Assembly (NCBI GenBank): GCA_963783245.1
Contig: CAWAMS010000002.1
Span: 1,550,001-1,614,000, forward strand
From: Bog-473 sp963783245
GTDB lineage: Bacteria > Actinomycetota > Acidimicrobiia > Acidimicrobiales > RAAP-2
DNA: 64,000 nucleotides
Direction of reading: 5' to 3'
Shown here: positions 1 through 9,310 of the stretch, one piece after another
Position numbering within the stretch: position 1 is the first letter of the stretch
How the letters are laid out: every line of letters begins with the position of its first letter
Translations under genes and position numbers: made by a program
The notes under the pieces: generated by a model
Database searches by the model: none
Seen by the model: only the letters and a program-made list of their open reading frames with translations
What the model was told of the DNA's origin: nothing

Positions 1-79
1 ATTTGATGAGAATGAACATCTGCCCGGGCGATGCATGTCGGGTTGATTGCCATTCCCGCGAAAGGGGTAACGCACAGAG

Positions 80-1656
80 ATGACGGCGGATACCGAGAAT
101 CTCGAGCGAGAGCTGAAGTTCGCGGCGGATGTCGGCTTTGAGCTGCCCAATCTGTCCACCATCGCCGGGTCCGCGACGCGGTTGCCCCAGCAATCGCTGA
201 ACACGGCCTACTTCGATACCCCTGACCTGCGGCTCTGGCAAAGAGGCCTCACGCTCCGCCATCGAGAGGGCGAGGAGCGCCAGTCGGGCAAGTGGACGCT
301 GAAGCTGCCGCAGGAGGGTACCGAGCTCACGGTCGATCGGTTGGAACTGTCATGGAACGGGATGAGGGAGGAGGTGCCTGCGGAGGCGACGAGGATCCTG
401 CGGGGTACCGTCCGCCACTCCATGCTGGGCCGCATCGTCGTCCTCGAATCCCTCAGGCGCCGGGTCGTGCTGCGAGATGCCGACGGGACGGACCTGGGGG
501 AAATCGACGACGACCTCGTGATGGTGGCCCACGGGACGGAGAAAGGGCTCAGCTTCCGTCAGATCGAGTTCGAGCTCGGCACGGACCTCCCGCCCAAGGA
601 GCATGAGGACCTGGTGCATGCGGTCTTGAAGAAGCTCCGCAAGGCCGGTGCCTACCCCGAAACCGAGCAGAAGTTCGCCAAGGCGCTGGGGGGCGTCGCG
701 GCACTCACGACGCAAGGACCTGAAGGACGGGGTCGGCCGCCGCGCCTCCCTGCACGACGTCGTGCGGCTCGCCCTCACCGATGGGCTCGAGCGGGTGCTC
801 GACTACGACTACCGGCTCCGGCTCGACACCTCTGATCCGCCGGTTCGCGCCGTGCACCAGGCCAGGGTGGCGTGTCGTCGGTTGCGCTCGGATCTCAAGA
901 CGTACGGGCCCCTGCTCGACCCGGCGTGGTCGCAACGCACCACGACGGAGCTCCGGTGGATCGGCGGCCGGCTGGGCCAGGTGCGCGATCGTCGACGTCC
1001 TGACCGACCGCCTCGGTTTGCGCCGGGACGGCCCGGCGGGCCCCGGGATAGACGGCAGCGGGCACCTCCGGGAGAGGTTGGCCGCCCAGCGACGTGCGGC
1101 GTGCGCCACTCTGGCCGAGGACATGGAGAGCGCTCGCTACCTGGACCTGCTGGACCGCCTCCATGCAGCCGCACTCGCCCCGCCGTTCTCCTCGGCCAAA
1201 CGCCGTTCCCCGGCCGTCGACCACAGCGTGCGTTCGGACGACCTGGCCCGGGACGTCCTGCCCGCACTGGTGCGCGTGCCCTGGAAGAAGTTGCGCCGGC
1301 GGGTCCGCCGGGCCGGATCGCATCCGTCCGATCGGCAGTTGCACCGCATACGGATCGCCGCCAAACAGGTTCGCTACGCCTCCGAGGCGGCGTCTCCGGT
1401 GATGGGCGACGTGGCGTTGGAGACGGCACAACGGGCCGAAGCCCTCCAGACCGTGCTCGGCGACCACCACGACGCGGTGGCCGCCGAGGAGTGGTTGCGG
1501 CTCGCCGCGGTCGACGGCACGGGGATGGCCGGATTCGCCGCCGGCCTCCGTGCCGCCCATGAACGGAGCCTGCAGCGGAGCCTTCGGCGTGAATGGAGAG
1601 CCGTCTGGTCCGACCTCTCCTCCAAGAAGGTCACACGTTGGCTGAGAACAGCCTGA
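80..1656 (+). CDS. CYTH-CHAD domain protein (two frameshifts)
   Basis: The N-terminal half is a CYTH domain (ERELKF near residue 9, YFDTPDLRLW, LRHREGE, WTLKLP), the fold of triphosphate tunnel metalloenzymes. The C-terminal half is a CHAD helical domain (VHQARVACRRLRSDLKTY, RIAAKQVRYASEA, GDHHDAVAAEEWLR), a family known to bind polyphosphate. CYTH-CHAD proteins are probably cytosolic triphosphatases or polyphosphate-associated proteins. The protein reads through three frames: it shifts near 690 at a run of six G and near 989, where GLGQVRD must continue into VDVLTDRL. Each shift fits one extra base, and both halves stay conserved across them. AAAGGGG lies 13 nt upstream of the ATG, so the start is only moderately certain. 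The family assignment is firm; the exact substrate is not visible. Confidence 0.85.
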
Positions 1657-1722
1657 GCACGTGCGCGCGCCGACGTCACACCGCGCCGATGAGTTCTGCC
1701 CGACTGTGCCGTCCACACGACG

Positions 1723-2754
1723 ATGCCCAACGTCGCCGTGGAAGAACACTCTCTAGAGTGTGAGGTTGTGTCCCTACGCGAGTCCACCGTGGTCCAGTCC
1801 GAGTTGGAGCCCTTCCGCCGGGAGCTGACGAGGTACTGCTACCGGATGCTCGGCTCGGGATTCGAGGCCGAGGACGCGGTCCAAGAGACGATGCTGCGGG
1901 CCTGGCGTCATGCCGACAATTTCGAAGGCCGCTCCAGCGTGCGCTCGTGGTTGTACCGCATTGCCACGAACGTCTGCATCGACATGCAGCGCAACGTGCA
2001 GCGGCGGGCCCGGCCGATGGAGATGGGCCCGTCGTCGCCTCCCGTCGAGTCGCACCTCGGGCCGACACTGCCCGAGGCCCTGTGGATCACCCCCCTCTCC
2101 GATGCCAGCGCGGCACCCGAGGGAGCGGACCCCGCCGAGGTCTCCGAGTACCGAGAGTCGATCCGGCTGGCGTTCGTCGCCGCGCTCCAGCACCTGCCGG
2201 CACGTCAGCGTGCCGCGCTGATCCTCTGTGAGGTGTTGCGCTGGCAGGCCACCGAAGCGGCCGAGCTCCTCGACACGAGTGTGGCCGCCATCAACAGCGC
2301 ACTGCAACGGGCACGGGCCACGCTCAGCGCGCGTGCCCGCCGCGGCCCAGCCGGATTCCCTGGACACCTCGGACAGCGAGCTTTTGGCGCACTACGTCGA
2401 CGCCTTCGAGCGCTACGACATCGAGCGCCTGGTCACGCTGCTCCGCGAGGATGCCGTGCAGTCGATGCCCCCGTTCGCCATGTGGATCGAGGGGGCGGAG
2501 AACATCGGGCGCTGGATGGTCGAGCCCGGTCCGAGCGAGTGCCGAGGTTCGCGGCTGGTGGCCACCACGGCCAACGGCTGTCCCGCCTTCGGTCAGTACC
2601 GGCGTGACCCACGGGGCGGCTATGCGCCGTGGGCCCTGCAGGTTCTCGAGATCTCAGCCGGGAAGATCACCGGGCATGACCTTCTTCCTGGACCTGTTGG
2701 AACCCGAGCGGCTCTTCCCCTCGTTCGGGCTACCCGCTGCATCTCGACGACTAG
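1723..2754 (+). CDS. ECF sigma factor with C-terminal SnoaL-like domain (SigG/TIGR02960 type)
   Basis: Sigma region 2 is visible as YCYRMLGSGFEAEDAVQETM followed by SWLYRIATNVCID. Region 4 is LPARQRAALILCEVLRW followed by a helix-turn-helix (EAAELLDTSVAAINSALQRA). After it comes a SnoaL-like domain (ELLAHYVDAFERYDIERLV, MPPFAMWIEGAENI) ending in TFFLDLLEPERLFPSFGLP. This order is that of the M. tuberculosis SigG-like family, where the extra domain modulates activity in place of a separate anti-sigma factor. The gene crosses frames near 2335, near 2675 and near 2735. Removing one base at each point gives a continuous protein ending LHLDD with TAG at 2752-2754. A GTG near 1768 is an alternative start. 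Confidence 0.85.
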
Positions 2755-2958
2755 GCCCGTCAGCTCGACGAGCGCCCGCAGGTCAGGGGAAACGTCGGTC
2801 AGCACGAGTCCGCCCCCGAGCCGCTTCGCCAGCAGGGCCAGGCGGGCCACATCGTCCACGGCGCCGATGTCGGGTGCGGCCGGACCTTCCAGCACGCCCG
2901 AAGCCAGCGCCATCCCGTCGGGATCCACCATCGTCACGCGGCACCACAGCTGCATCAC
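2730..2958 (-). CDS. Small STAS-like protein, convergent with the sigma factor
   Basis: A short protein of about 75 residues. A beta strand (MQLWCRVTMVDPDG) is followed by VDDVARLALLAKRLGGGLVL, then SPDLRALVELTGLVVEMQR. The layout resembles a minimal STAS (anti-sigma antagonist-like) fold, and I recall similar proteins beside SigG-type sigma genes in actinobacteria. As printed the frame runs on to 2620. Removing the extra C that also disrupts the sigma factor gives a stop at 2730-2732, so the two genes would overlap tail to tail by about 25 nt. The assignment rests on pattern only; the role, perhaps regulation of the neighbouring sigma factor, is inference. Confidence 0.5.
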
Positions 2959-3091
2959 ATGGAGGACGGCGCACCGCGCACGTTCTCATCGGTCGGGCGC
3001 AGGGCGGGCAATCAATCGGCGGCACCGATGATTTTCCTCGACCACGCCCGTCCAAAAGGGACATGATGGACCCGACAAAGGAGTGACCGCC

Positions 3092-3871
3092 ATGACCACA
3101 CGAAACAGCGCCCCCCTCGGATCGCCCTGCTGGGCCGATCTGTGGACCTCGGACGTCGAGGGCAGCGGCCGGTTCTACGGCGAGCTCTTCGGGTGGGAAG
3201 CCCAGGAGCCCAGCGAGGAGTTCGGCGGCTATTTCATGTTCACCCGCGACGGCGTACCGGTCGCCGGAGGCATGGGCGACATGGGGGAGATGAAGGCCGA
3301 CAACACCTGGAAGATCTACCTGAACACCGACGACATCACCAAGACGGTGGCGGCAGCCGAGGCGGCGTCGGGCCAGGTCATCGTCCCGGTCATGGAGGTG
3401 GCGGATCTCGGGATCCAGGCCGTCTTCATCGATCCGACCGGCGCGGCCATCGGCGCCTGGCAGCCCGGGACGTTCCCCGGCTTCACGGTGCTCGAGGTGC
3501 ACGGCGCGCCGAGCTGGTCCGAACTGCTCACCCGTGACTTCTCGACCGCCATCGACTTCTACCGCTCGGTCTTCCGGTGGGAGACGAAGGTCGAAGGCGA
3601 CAGCGACGAGTTCCGCTATTCGACGATGCGCAATCCCGATGGTGAAGGGGAGCTGGCCGGGGTCATGGACGCCAGTGCGTGGCTGACCGACGGCCAACCG
3701 TCTTCGTGGTCGATGTACTGGCACACCGACGACGCCCGGGCCACGATCAGCGACGTCAAGAAGCTCGGCGGCTCCGTCCTGCAGGACGCCGAGGACACCC
3801 CGTACGGCACGTTGGCCACCGTGGCCGATCCGTCCGGCGCCGTCTTCAAGGTGCGCACGCCTCCCAGGTAA
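3092..3871 (+). CDS. Two-domain VOC (glyoxalase-like) protein
   Basis: Two vicinal-oxygen-chelate modules in tandem. The first starts CWADLWTSDVEGSGRFYGEL and ends near VFIDPTGAAIGAWQPG. The second starts APSWSELLTRDFSTAIDFYR and ends TLATVADPSGAVFKV. The arrangement and length (259 aa) match the CFP30B/glyoxalase-like antigen family of actinobacteria. The frame is intact. ATG 3092 is chosen because AAAGGAG at 3077-3083 sits 8 nt upstream; a GTG at 3083 would overlap that site. Metal ligands in this subgroup are poorly conserved, so no reaction is assigned. Confidence 0.85.
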   Translation: MTTRNSAPLGSPCWADLWTSDVEGSGRFYGELFGWEAQEPSEEFGGYFMFTRDGVPVAGGMGDMGEMKADNTWKIYLNTDDITKTVAAAEAASGQVIVPVMEVADLGIQAVFIDPTGAAIGAWQPGTFPGFTVLEVHGAPSWSELLTRDFSTAIDFYRSVFRWETKVEGDSDEFRYSTMRNPDGEGELAGVMDASAWLTDGQPSSWSMYWHTDDARATISDVKKLGGSVLQDAEDTPYGTLATVADPSGAVFKVRTPPR

Positions 3872-3884
3872 CCGGCGGAGCGTC

Positions 3885-4550
3885 TCAGGTCGGGGTCGGG
3901 CCCGGGTGCACCACGGCCAATGCCGGCGTGGCGGCCCACGCGACGTCCGGCCAGGCGGGCGCTGACGACGACCAACAGGGGCCAGAGGGCCTCGGAGAGG
4001 GCCGCGCTGCGCTCGGCCAGCCCCCGGTGTGATCCGTTGACCTCGAGCACGAACCACAGCAGCAATCCGAACATGGTCAAGCGTGGCTGTGGCGCAAGCC
4101 CGTCGGGTCAACAGCGGCACACGGGTGCGGCGGCGTGCCGCGAAGACGGGCCAGGCGCCCAGGGCGGTGAAGGCCAAGGTGGCGGCGATGGTGTGGCTGA
4201 CGCCGTTGCCGCTGCACCGGTTGCGGAAAGGCGGCCACCAACAGGGTGCCCACTCCCCCGCCGACGAGGAGCACCCTTCCGGGCCGGCCCGCCGGCCGCA
4301 GGCCGAGACCGGTCACGGCATAACAGGCACCGAGCCCGGCCAGGGCGGCGGTCATGATCCAGCGATCGGTCGCCCCTCGTGCAGCGAGCGCACTGATCGT
4401 GTCACGAACCGAATCGAACCCCGCCGGCTGGCGTCCGGCTGCAATCGTCCAGCCGCCGACCAGCAGCAACGGCGCCGTACCACTCGAGGCAAGGGCCCAC
4501 CATGGCACCCTGGCTTCGAGATCTCGCTCGGATCCCGGTCCGATCTGCAT
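3885..4550 (-). CDS. DUF998-type integral membrane protein (frameshifted)
   Basis: Starts VPWWALASSGTAPLLLVGGW, continues FDSVRDTISALAARGATDRW, then has hydrophobic stretches (IMTAALAGLGACYAVTGLGL, RVLLVGGGVGTLLVAAFPQP). This matches the beginning of DUF998 family proteins. The remainder is split over two other frames (AFTALGAWPVFAARR, then MTMFGLLLWFVLEVNGS) and would end at TGA 3885-3887 after ALAVVHPGPTPT. Each frame change is equivalent to one extra base. About six membrane helices are expected. It is convergent with the VOC gene. Function unknown. Confidence 0.6.
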
Positions 4551-4621
4551 GCATGGTGGCCATAGCGCACACTCTCCCCCATCCGGGGCCCGCCTTCGAA
4601 CCGGGTGGCCGAACCGCGGGT

Positions 4622-4870
4622 TCAGCTCGTCGGTGTGGCGTGCTCGGCGATCGGCGCGGTCGGCACCGCTGGCGCGCCGGCGGTCTCCTGCGGGGTCACG
4701 TGGGTCGCGGCATGGGCCGCCTTCTTCCCCTCGTCGAGGCCCTTCTCGAACTCGTTCTTGGCCGAACCCAGGTTGCGGGCCAGCTTCGGAATGGCGGCCC
4801 CGCCGAAGAGGAGCACCACGACCACGATGAGAACGATGATTCCATCGACTCCGAACACTTCTGCGAGCAT
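4622..4870 (-). CDS. tatA: Sec-independent translocase subunit TatA
   Basis: A short protein with one N-terminal membrane helix (GIIVLIVVVVLLFGG), then an amphipathic helix (AAIPKLARNLGSAKNEF) and a polar tail, the standard TatA/TatE layout. It forms the pore-like component of the twin-arginine translocase in the cytoplasmic membrane. ATG 4870 is preferred because AGGAGAG lies just upstream; a start 8 codons earlier lacks such a site. It is divergent from the TatB-like gene at 5037. A client candidate is the ferritin-like protein at 9307, which has SRRTFLM. Confidence 0.88.
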   Translation of the reverse strand: MLAEVFGVDGIIVLIVVVVLLFGGAAIPKLARNLGSAKNEFEKGLDEGKKAAHAATHVTPQETAGAPAVPTAPIAEHATPTS

Positions 4871-5036
4871 CTGACTCTCCTTTGCCTCGTCCACAGGAGG
4901 CGGACTACCCCTCTATTCGGCGCCTGCGCCATCCCGGATGTGCCATGGCGAAAGAAAGTTCCCCCATCCGTGGCGGGGACGGGAACGAATACAGGGTGCC
5001 ATGTCCCCTGCCGTCCACCGAGAGAACTGACGCCGG

Positions 5037-5408
5037 ATGCTCAACCTCGATCCCTCAAAGCTGCTCATCATTGCCGTCGTGGCCATCATTCTCCTCGGCC
5101 CCGACCGGCTCCCCGCCGTCGCCCGCCAGGTCGGAGGAGCCTGGAAGTCCTTCACGGCATACCGGCACCGCATGGAATCCCAGGTGCGCGACGCCATGCC
5201 CGATCTCCCGAGCAGTGCGGAACTGGCCCGCCTGGCACGATCGCCGGCGGCCTTCCTGGACCACCTGTCCACGCATTCTCCCGACGAGGCCGCGCCGGTG
5301 CACGCCGAGAAGGACGATGTGGCGGAGACCGCCGGCGACATCATGACGCCGCGCCGCCGCGGCCTACCGACCCGCGGAACCCGTGCGCCGCCGTGCCGCC
5401 GGTCGTGA
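5037..5408 (+). CDS. tatB: TatB-like translocase subunit
   Basis: Begins MLNLDPSKLLIIAVVAIILL, a membrane helix, followed by the GPDRLP motif typical of the TatA/TatB family, then a long charged helix (GAWKSFTAYRHRMESQVRDA) and a polar tail. The length (123 aa) and extended helical tail favour TatB over TatA. No strong ribosome binding site is visible. It is divergent from TatA, with a shared 166-nt intergenic region. TatC is not in the window. Confidence 0.72.
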   Translation: MLNLDPSKLLIIAVVAIILLGPDRLPAVARQVGGAWKSFTAYRHRMESQVRDAMPDLPSSAELARLARSPAAFLDHLSTHSPDEAAPVHAEKDDVAETAGDIMTPRRRGLPTRGTRAPPCRRS

Positions 5409-5409
5409 C

Positions 5410-5429
5410 ACCCGGCGCTGACCCCGGGT
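5410..5429. terminator. Possible hairpin between convergent genes
   Basis: ACCCGG (5410-5415) and CCGGGT (5424-5429) are exact inverted repeats with an 8-nt loop. They lie between the TatB stop and the convergent repeat-protein stop at 5445. No T-run follows, so termination is only suggested by position. Confidence 0.35.
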
Positions 5430-5444
5430 TGAACTGAGTCCTCC

Positions 5445-6806
5445 TCAGAAAGGCGGCTCGGGAAGGACCGGTGACGTGGTGATGTTGCCGCACATCAAAT
5501 GAGGGATGTCGCCACCGTACGCACCGATCTGGCCCCCCGATCCACTGATCCGTAGGGCGGTCGTGTTGTCGGGGGGAGTGACGGCCAGTGCGCTCGACAC
5601 CGGGCATTGGAGATTGCCGAATCCGGTTTGCGTGGGGAATTCGATGTCGAACCAGGCCTGACCAGCCGGCGGAAGGGTGACGGTGGTCGGCGTCTGGCTG
5701 GCGTGGATCGTCGTGGTCGTGAGGGGTTGCCCGCTCGCACCGAGGAGTTGGAGAACGGGGAAACCACCGAGCGTGCAGGTCGTCGTCGACGTGTTGGTGA
5801 ACACGTAGGTGATCCCCAACGACCCTGCCGCGCCCCCACCCGAGTGGGCCGGGTCCGAGACCACGCTGAGCTGCGACGTCTGGCAGGTTCTCGGCGGGAG
5901 CTTGATGGATGTCGCCGTCCAGTAGCCCTTCCCGTCCGGCGTCACCGCGAGGCCGACCGTCGGGACCGTGGCAGGTGCGCCCCCGGTGGACCCGTAGAAC
6001 CCGGCATCGCCGAAGGTGAAGACCCCGCCGTCAGCGGCGACCAGCCAGTAGCCCTTGCCGTCGGGAGTGGCGGCCATGCCCACGATCGGCTCGTTCAATG
6101 CGACATTGCCCGGTGGACCCGTAGAACCCGGCATCGCCGAAGGTGAAGACCCCGCCGTCAGCGGCGACCAGCCAGTAGCCCTTGCCGTCGGGAGTGGCGG
6201 CCATGCCCACGATCGGCTCGTTCAATGCGACATTGCCCGTGGACCCGTAGAACCCGGCATCGCCGAAGGTGAAGACCCCGCCGTCCGAGGCGACCAGCCA
6301 GTAGCCCTTCCCGTCAGGGGTGGCGGCCATGCCCACGATCGGGCGGTACAGCGCGATGTTGCCCGCCGAGCCGTAGAACCCGGCATCGCCGAAGGTGAAG
6401 ACCCCGCCGTCCGAAGCGACCAACCAGTAGCCCTTCCCGTCCGGGGTGGCAGCCATGCCCACGATCGGGCGGTACAGCGCGATGTTGCCCGCCGAGCCGT
6501 AGAACCCGGCATCGCCGAAGGTGAAGACCCCGCCGTCCGCAGCGGCCAACCAGTAGCCCTTCCCGTCAGGTGTGGCGGCGATCCCGACGAGCGGTTCGTT
6601 CACCTCGCTGGGTGCCCCGTAGGACGAGCGCAGTGCCGAACGCACTCACCCCGACCGGCGACGCGATGGCCGCCTGGCGGGCTCCGCACAGCAGCGTCGC
6701 CGCCGAAGGCCAGGAGAGCCGCACTCAGGACCAGCACACCGACGATGCTCGTCAAGGCCCGGTTTCCGACCCCCGCACGACGTCGGGCCCTTGGATGAAA
6801 GGTCAT
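5445..6806 (-). CDS. Exported repeat protein with C-terminal DUF4232 domain
   Basis: Starts MTFHPRARRRAGVGNRALTS then a hydrophobic segment (IVGVLVLSAALLAFGG), a signal peptide. Then come about five 42-residue repeats (GIAATPDGKGYWLAAADGG, VFTFGDAGFYGS), predicted beta-propeller-like units frequent in Acidimicrobiia surface proteins. The C-terminal domain (TCQTSQLSVVSD, GSLGITYVFTNTSTTTCTLG, GFPVLQLLGASGQ) matches DUF4232, a secreted actinobacterial domain. The start at 6806 is supported by GGAGGGG just upstream. Three single-base insertions (near 6700, near 6635 and at about 6113) break the frame; the last lies inside a repeat and can be seen by comparison with its sister repeats. It lies 102 nt after the anti-sigma gene on the same strand and may belong to that unit. 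Confidence 0.75.
5994..6624 (-). repeat. Tandem 126-bp coding repeats
   Basis: The phrase gtagaacccggcatcgccga recurs at 5994, 6121, 6247, 6373 and 6499. The spacings are 127, 126, 126 and 126 bases. Each unit encodes one 42-residue repeat of the exported protein. Neighbouring units are nearly identical in DNA, which implies recent duplication or gene conversion. The single 127-base unit contains cccggtgg where its sister has cccgtgg. Confidence 0.95.
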
Positions 6807-6908
6807 ATGGCATCCCCTCCCGCGACGACGCATGCATCCATGCGCACCCTTCTTTAGCAGCTCCGCCCGGCACGCGCCTCGTCTGCGATGCGGCCCGGAC
6901 GGGTGGGC

Positions 6909-7677
6909 TCAGGCCGGGCCCGAGGCCAGCATCGGACCACGTGGCTGGCGCGCACCGCCGGCCGCTTCGACCGTGACGCCCAACCGGTTCGGCCTCGATG
7001 ACCCGGCCGACGTGAACGTGGCGAGGTGCGGGGCGCGCCCGAGGAGACCGAGCGAGATCGTCCTGTGGTCGATCAGACCCCAGAGCTGGTAGGTCTCCGT
7101 CGACGGCAATCGCGGGAGGCTGGACGTGACCAGGTACCCGCGCCCACTGGGCAGCACCACGAATTGGGCGACGTCACGGTGGCGCGCCGTCGTGAGCGTG
7201 ACGAACGTGTGGCCCGGTGTCTCCACGGCCGCCACGATCGTGGCCTCTCCGATGGCCCCCTGCAGGTGGGCCAGCTGATTGTTGGCGTTGGCCAAGCTGA
7301 TCCCGAGCACGGTGGCCACAGCCGCGGCGCCGACGGCGACGGATGCTGCGGTGGCGACGCGCACCCGTGAGGAGTGCAGCGCGCGTGACCAGCGATGCTC
7401 CACCCGGCCGGCGGGTGCACGGTGCGACGGCACCGGGACGATCCGCTCGTGACCCACGTCCGATGTCGGTGAGGCGACGCGAGATGCCCTCCCACAACTC
7501 GCCCGGAAGCGGCAGGACCGAATTGCCGAGCGCGGAGGCCACCTCGTGGTGCGCATCGACCTCGGCCTGACAGCGCGGGCAGTGGGCCACATGGTCCAGG
7601 ATCAGCGCCGACTCGTCGTGCTCCACCGCATGGAGGGAGAACGCGGCGAGCAGTTCGCTGGCCTCCTCATGGGTCAT
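6909..7677 (-). CDS. Anti-sigma factor, zinc-finger plus RskA-like domain
   Basis: The N-terminal cytoplasmic anti-sigma domain begins MTHEEASELLAAFSLHAVE and carries HVAHCPRCQAEVD, the HxxxCxxC zinc motif. One membrane helix (ATAASVAVGAAAVATVLGIS) follows. The extracytoplasmic part (TPGHTFVTLTTARHRD, TYQLWGLIDHRTISLGLLG) matches the RskA C-terminal domain. It should hold the ECF sigma factor encoded immediately upstream at the membrane until released by proteolysis. The sigma stop TGA overlaps this start (GGAGGCATGATG), so the pair is translationally coupled. One frame change near 7470 is equivalent to one extra base. Confidence 0.85.
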
Positions 7678-8255
7678 CATGCCTCCACGCCCTGAATGCC
7701 GGCATCGACCAGGACATCGCGCATCCGCCGCATCCCGTTGCGAATTCGGCTCTTGATCGTCCCTTCGGGTTGCTCGAGGAGTTGCGCCACCTCCACATAG
7801 GTGTGCCCGTCGAAGTAGGCGAGTTCGATGGCCCGGCGCTCGTCGCACGGGATCTCCTCGAGGGCCCGCGTCGACGTAGTCACCGCGGATCATCTCCCAG
7901 TACCCGTGGAAGATGTCGTACTCGAGGTCCGCCGTGAGGTGGGCGTCCCCCTGCCTCCCTCTGGCGCCGGGCGTTCAGTGTCCGTATGACGTCGACCGCG
8001 CGCGCATGCGCCTGCGTGAGAAGGAAGGACCGCAGGGTGCCCCGGGTGGGGTCGAACCGATCGGGGTGCCGCCAGAGACGCAGGAACACCTCCTGGGTGA
8101 CGTCCTCGGCTTCTGACGAACTGTTGAGCACCGCGGCGCGCCAGGCCGTAGACGGCGTCACCGTGCCGGCGGTAGAGCTCGGCCAGTCCTGCATCGCCGT
8201 AGCGGATGAGGGTCGCGATCAGCTGGCCATCGCTCACTTCTTCGCGTTGCTGCAT
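7677..8255 (-). CDS. ECF sigma factor (SigK-like)
   Basis: Region 2 reads DGQLIATLIRYGDAGLAELY, RHGDAVYGLA, then SSSEAEDVTQEVFLRLWRHP and LRSFLLTQAHARAVDVIRT. Region 4 reads LEEIPCDERRAIELAYFDGH and VAQLLEQPEGTIKSRIRNGM. These are the SigK/SigL class of ECF factors that pair with RskA-type anti-sigma proteins, as here. Three frames are used; each change (near 8130, 7960 and 7875) is a one-base insertion. ATG 8255 is proposed, with GTG 8237 possible. Its targets may include itself and the divergent ferritin-like operon, which is inference from position. Confidence 0.8.
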
Positions 8256-8445
8256 CGCATGTGTATTCGGAGGCACGACGAGCGAGGGATGTCCTTGCGT
8301 CGACCGCACCGATGTGCGACACGCACGTTGCGATTGCTGCACACGTCGGCGCGTCGTCACTTCGACGCAGATTCGCAATATTTCTCGCATCCTCTCGTGC
8401 GAGTGACTCCGAACACCTAGTGAACCCATCCACAAGGAGTTGACT

Positions 8446-9310
8446 ATGACCGCAGACCCGAGAGCGCTCGCCGAGTTGCTCGAAGAGTCCCAAGACCTTC
8501 ACGCAGATGCCATGCGACCGACGCACGAAGCCTTCGGCGAGTTGGTCGAACGGAGCCATGCGTCGGGTGCTGACGACGTGATCGTCCAATCTCGCATTTC
8601 ACGAAGAGCACACCCGCGGGCTGCGCGCCACGTTCGGTGGTGCGACACTGCTCGGCGCCGCAGGAGGTGCCGCATTGGTCGGCGTCCTCGCGTCGGCCGC
8701 CGGCGCGTCGAGTTCCAAGGACGTGCAGGTCCTCCAGACTGCAGCGTCGATCGAGAACCTGGCCGTCGCCACCTACAAGACGGCGTTGACGCTCCCCTAC
8801 ATCGGGGGCGCCACCGCCAACGGCGTCGTCACCAAGTTCGCGCAGGTCACCATGGGACAGCATGCCCAGCATGCCGATGCGTTCAACTCGGCCATCTCGT
8901 CCCTCGGCGGGAAGCCGCAACACAATCCCGACCCGGCGTTCGTGCCCGTCGTCAACAAGGCCGTCAAGAGCCTGACGGGCGCCACCGCGGCGCAGGGTGC
9001 CCTCGGCGTCGTCGGCCTGGCGCTCGAGCTCGAGAACATCGCAGCCGAGACCTACGTCAAGGACACGACATTGGTGAGTTCGACCTCGAACAAGGCGCTC
9101 TTCGCCAGCATCATGGGCATCGAGGCCCAGCACGTCGCCGTGCTCCTCGCCGTCCAGGCCCTTCTCAAGGCAGGTGCGCCGCAGCTGATTTCCCTGAGCG
9201 AGCCCGCCACTCTCGAGCACTGCCGGCCGCGGCCGGCAGTGTGGGCTTCCCCAACGCGCTTTTACCCGACCAGCAGTGCCGCCCCCGCCAAGCAAGGAGC
9301 CGTCAAGTGA
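8446..9310 (+). CDS. Exported ferritin-like protein 1 (PF13668 type)
   Basis: An N-terminal polar region of about 65 residues precedes a hydrophobic segment (LLGAAGGAALVGVLASAAG), which probably directs export. The core has two matching helical halves, SIENLAVATYKTAL with MGQHAQHADAFNSAI, and LELENIAAETYVKDT with IMGIEAQHVAVLLA. They supply the E...E..H pattern of a ferritin-like four-helix bundle. The start has AAGGAG 7 nt upstream. One insertion occurs near 8592. A compensating pair lies near 9216-9268; read in that middle frame the tail becomes LPAAAGSVGFPNALLP. The stop overlaps the next start (GTGA). Extracytoplasmic metal or redox handling is inference; enzyme activity is not shown. Confidence 0.75.

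Noticed and set aside
2783..4177. 464-codon minus-strand frame covering the VOC gene
   Set aside because: It is mostly the mirror of the VOC gene with Arg/Gly/Pro-rich composition. Only its first 40 codons match part of the DUF998 protein.
5994..6624. Regular direct repeats, possible CRISPR-like array
   Set aside because: Units are contiguous 126-bp coding repeats with no unique spacers and encode a known protein repeat.
9218..9241. 24-nt perfect palindrome, candidate terminator or operator
   Set aside because: It lies in the ferritin-like 1 coding region. Read in the neighbouring frame it encodes LPAAAGS within a sensible C-terminus, so the symmetry comes from GC-rich Ala/Gly codons.
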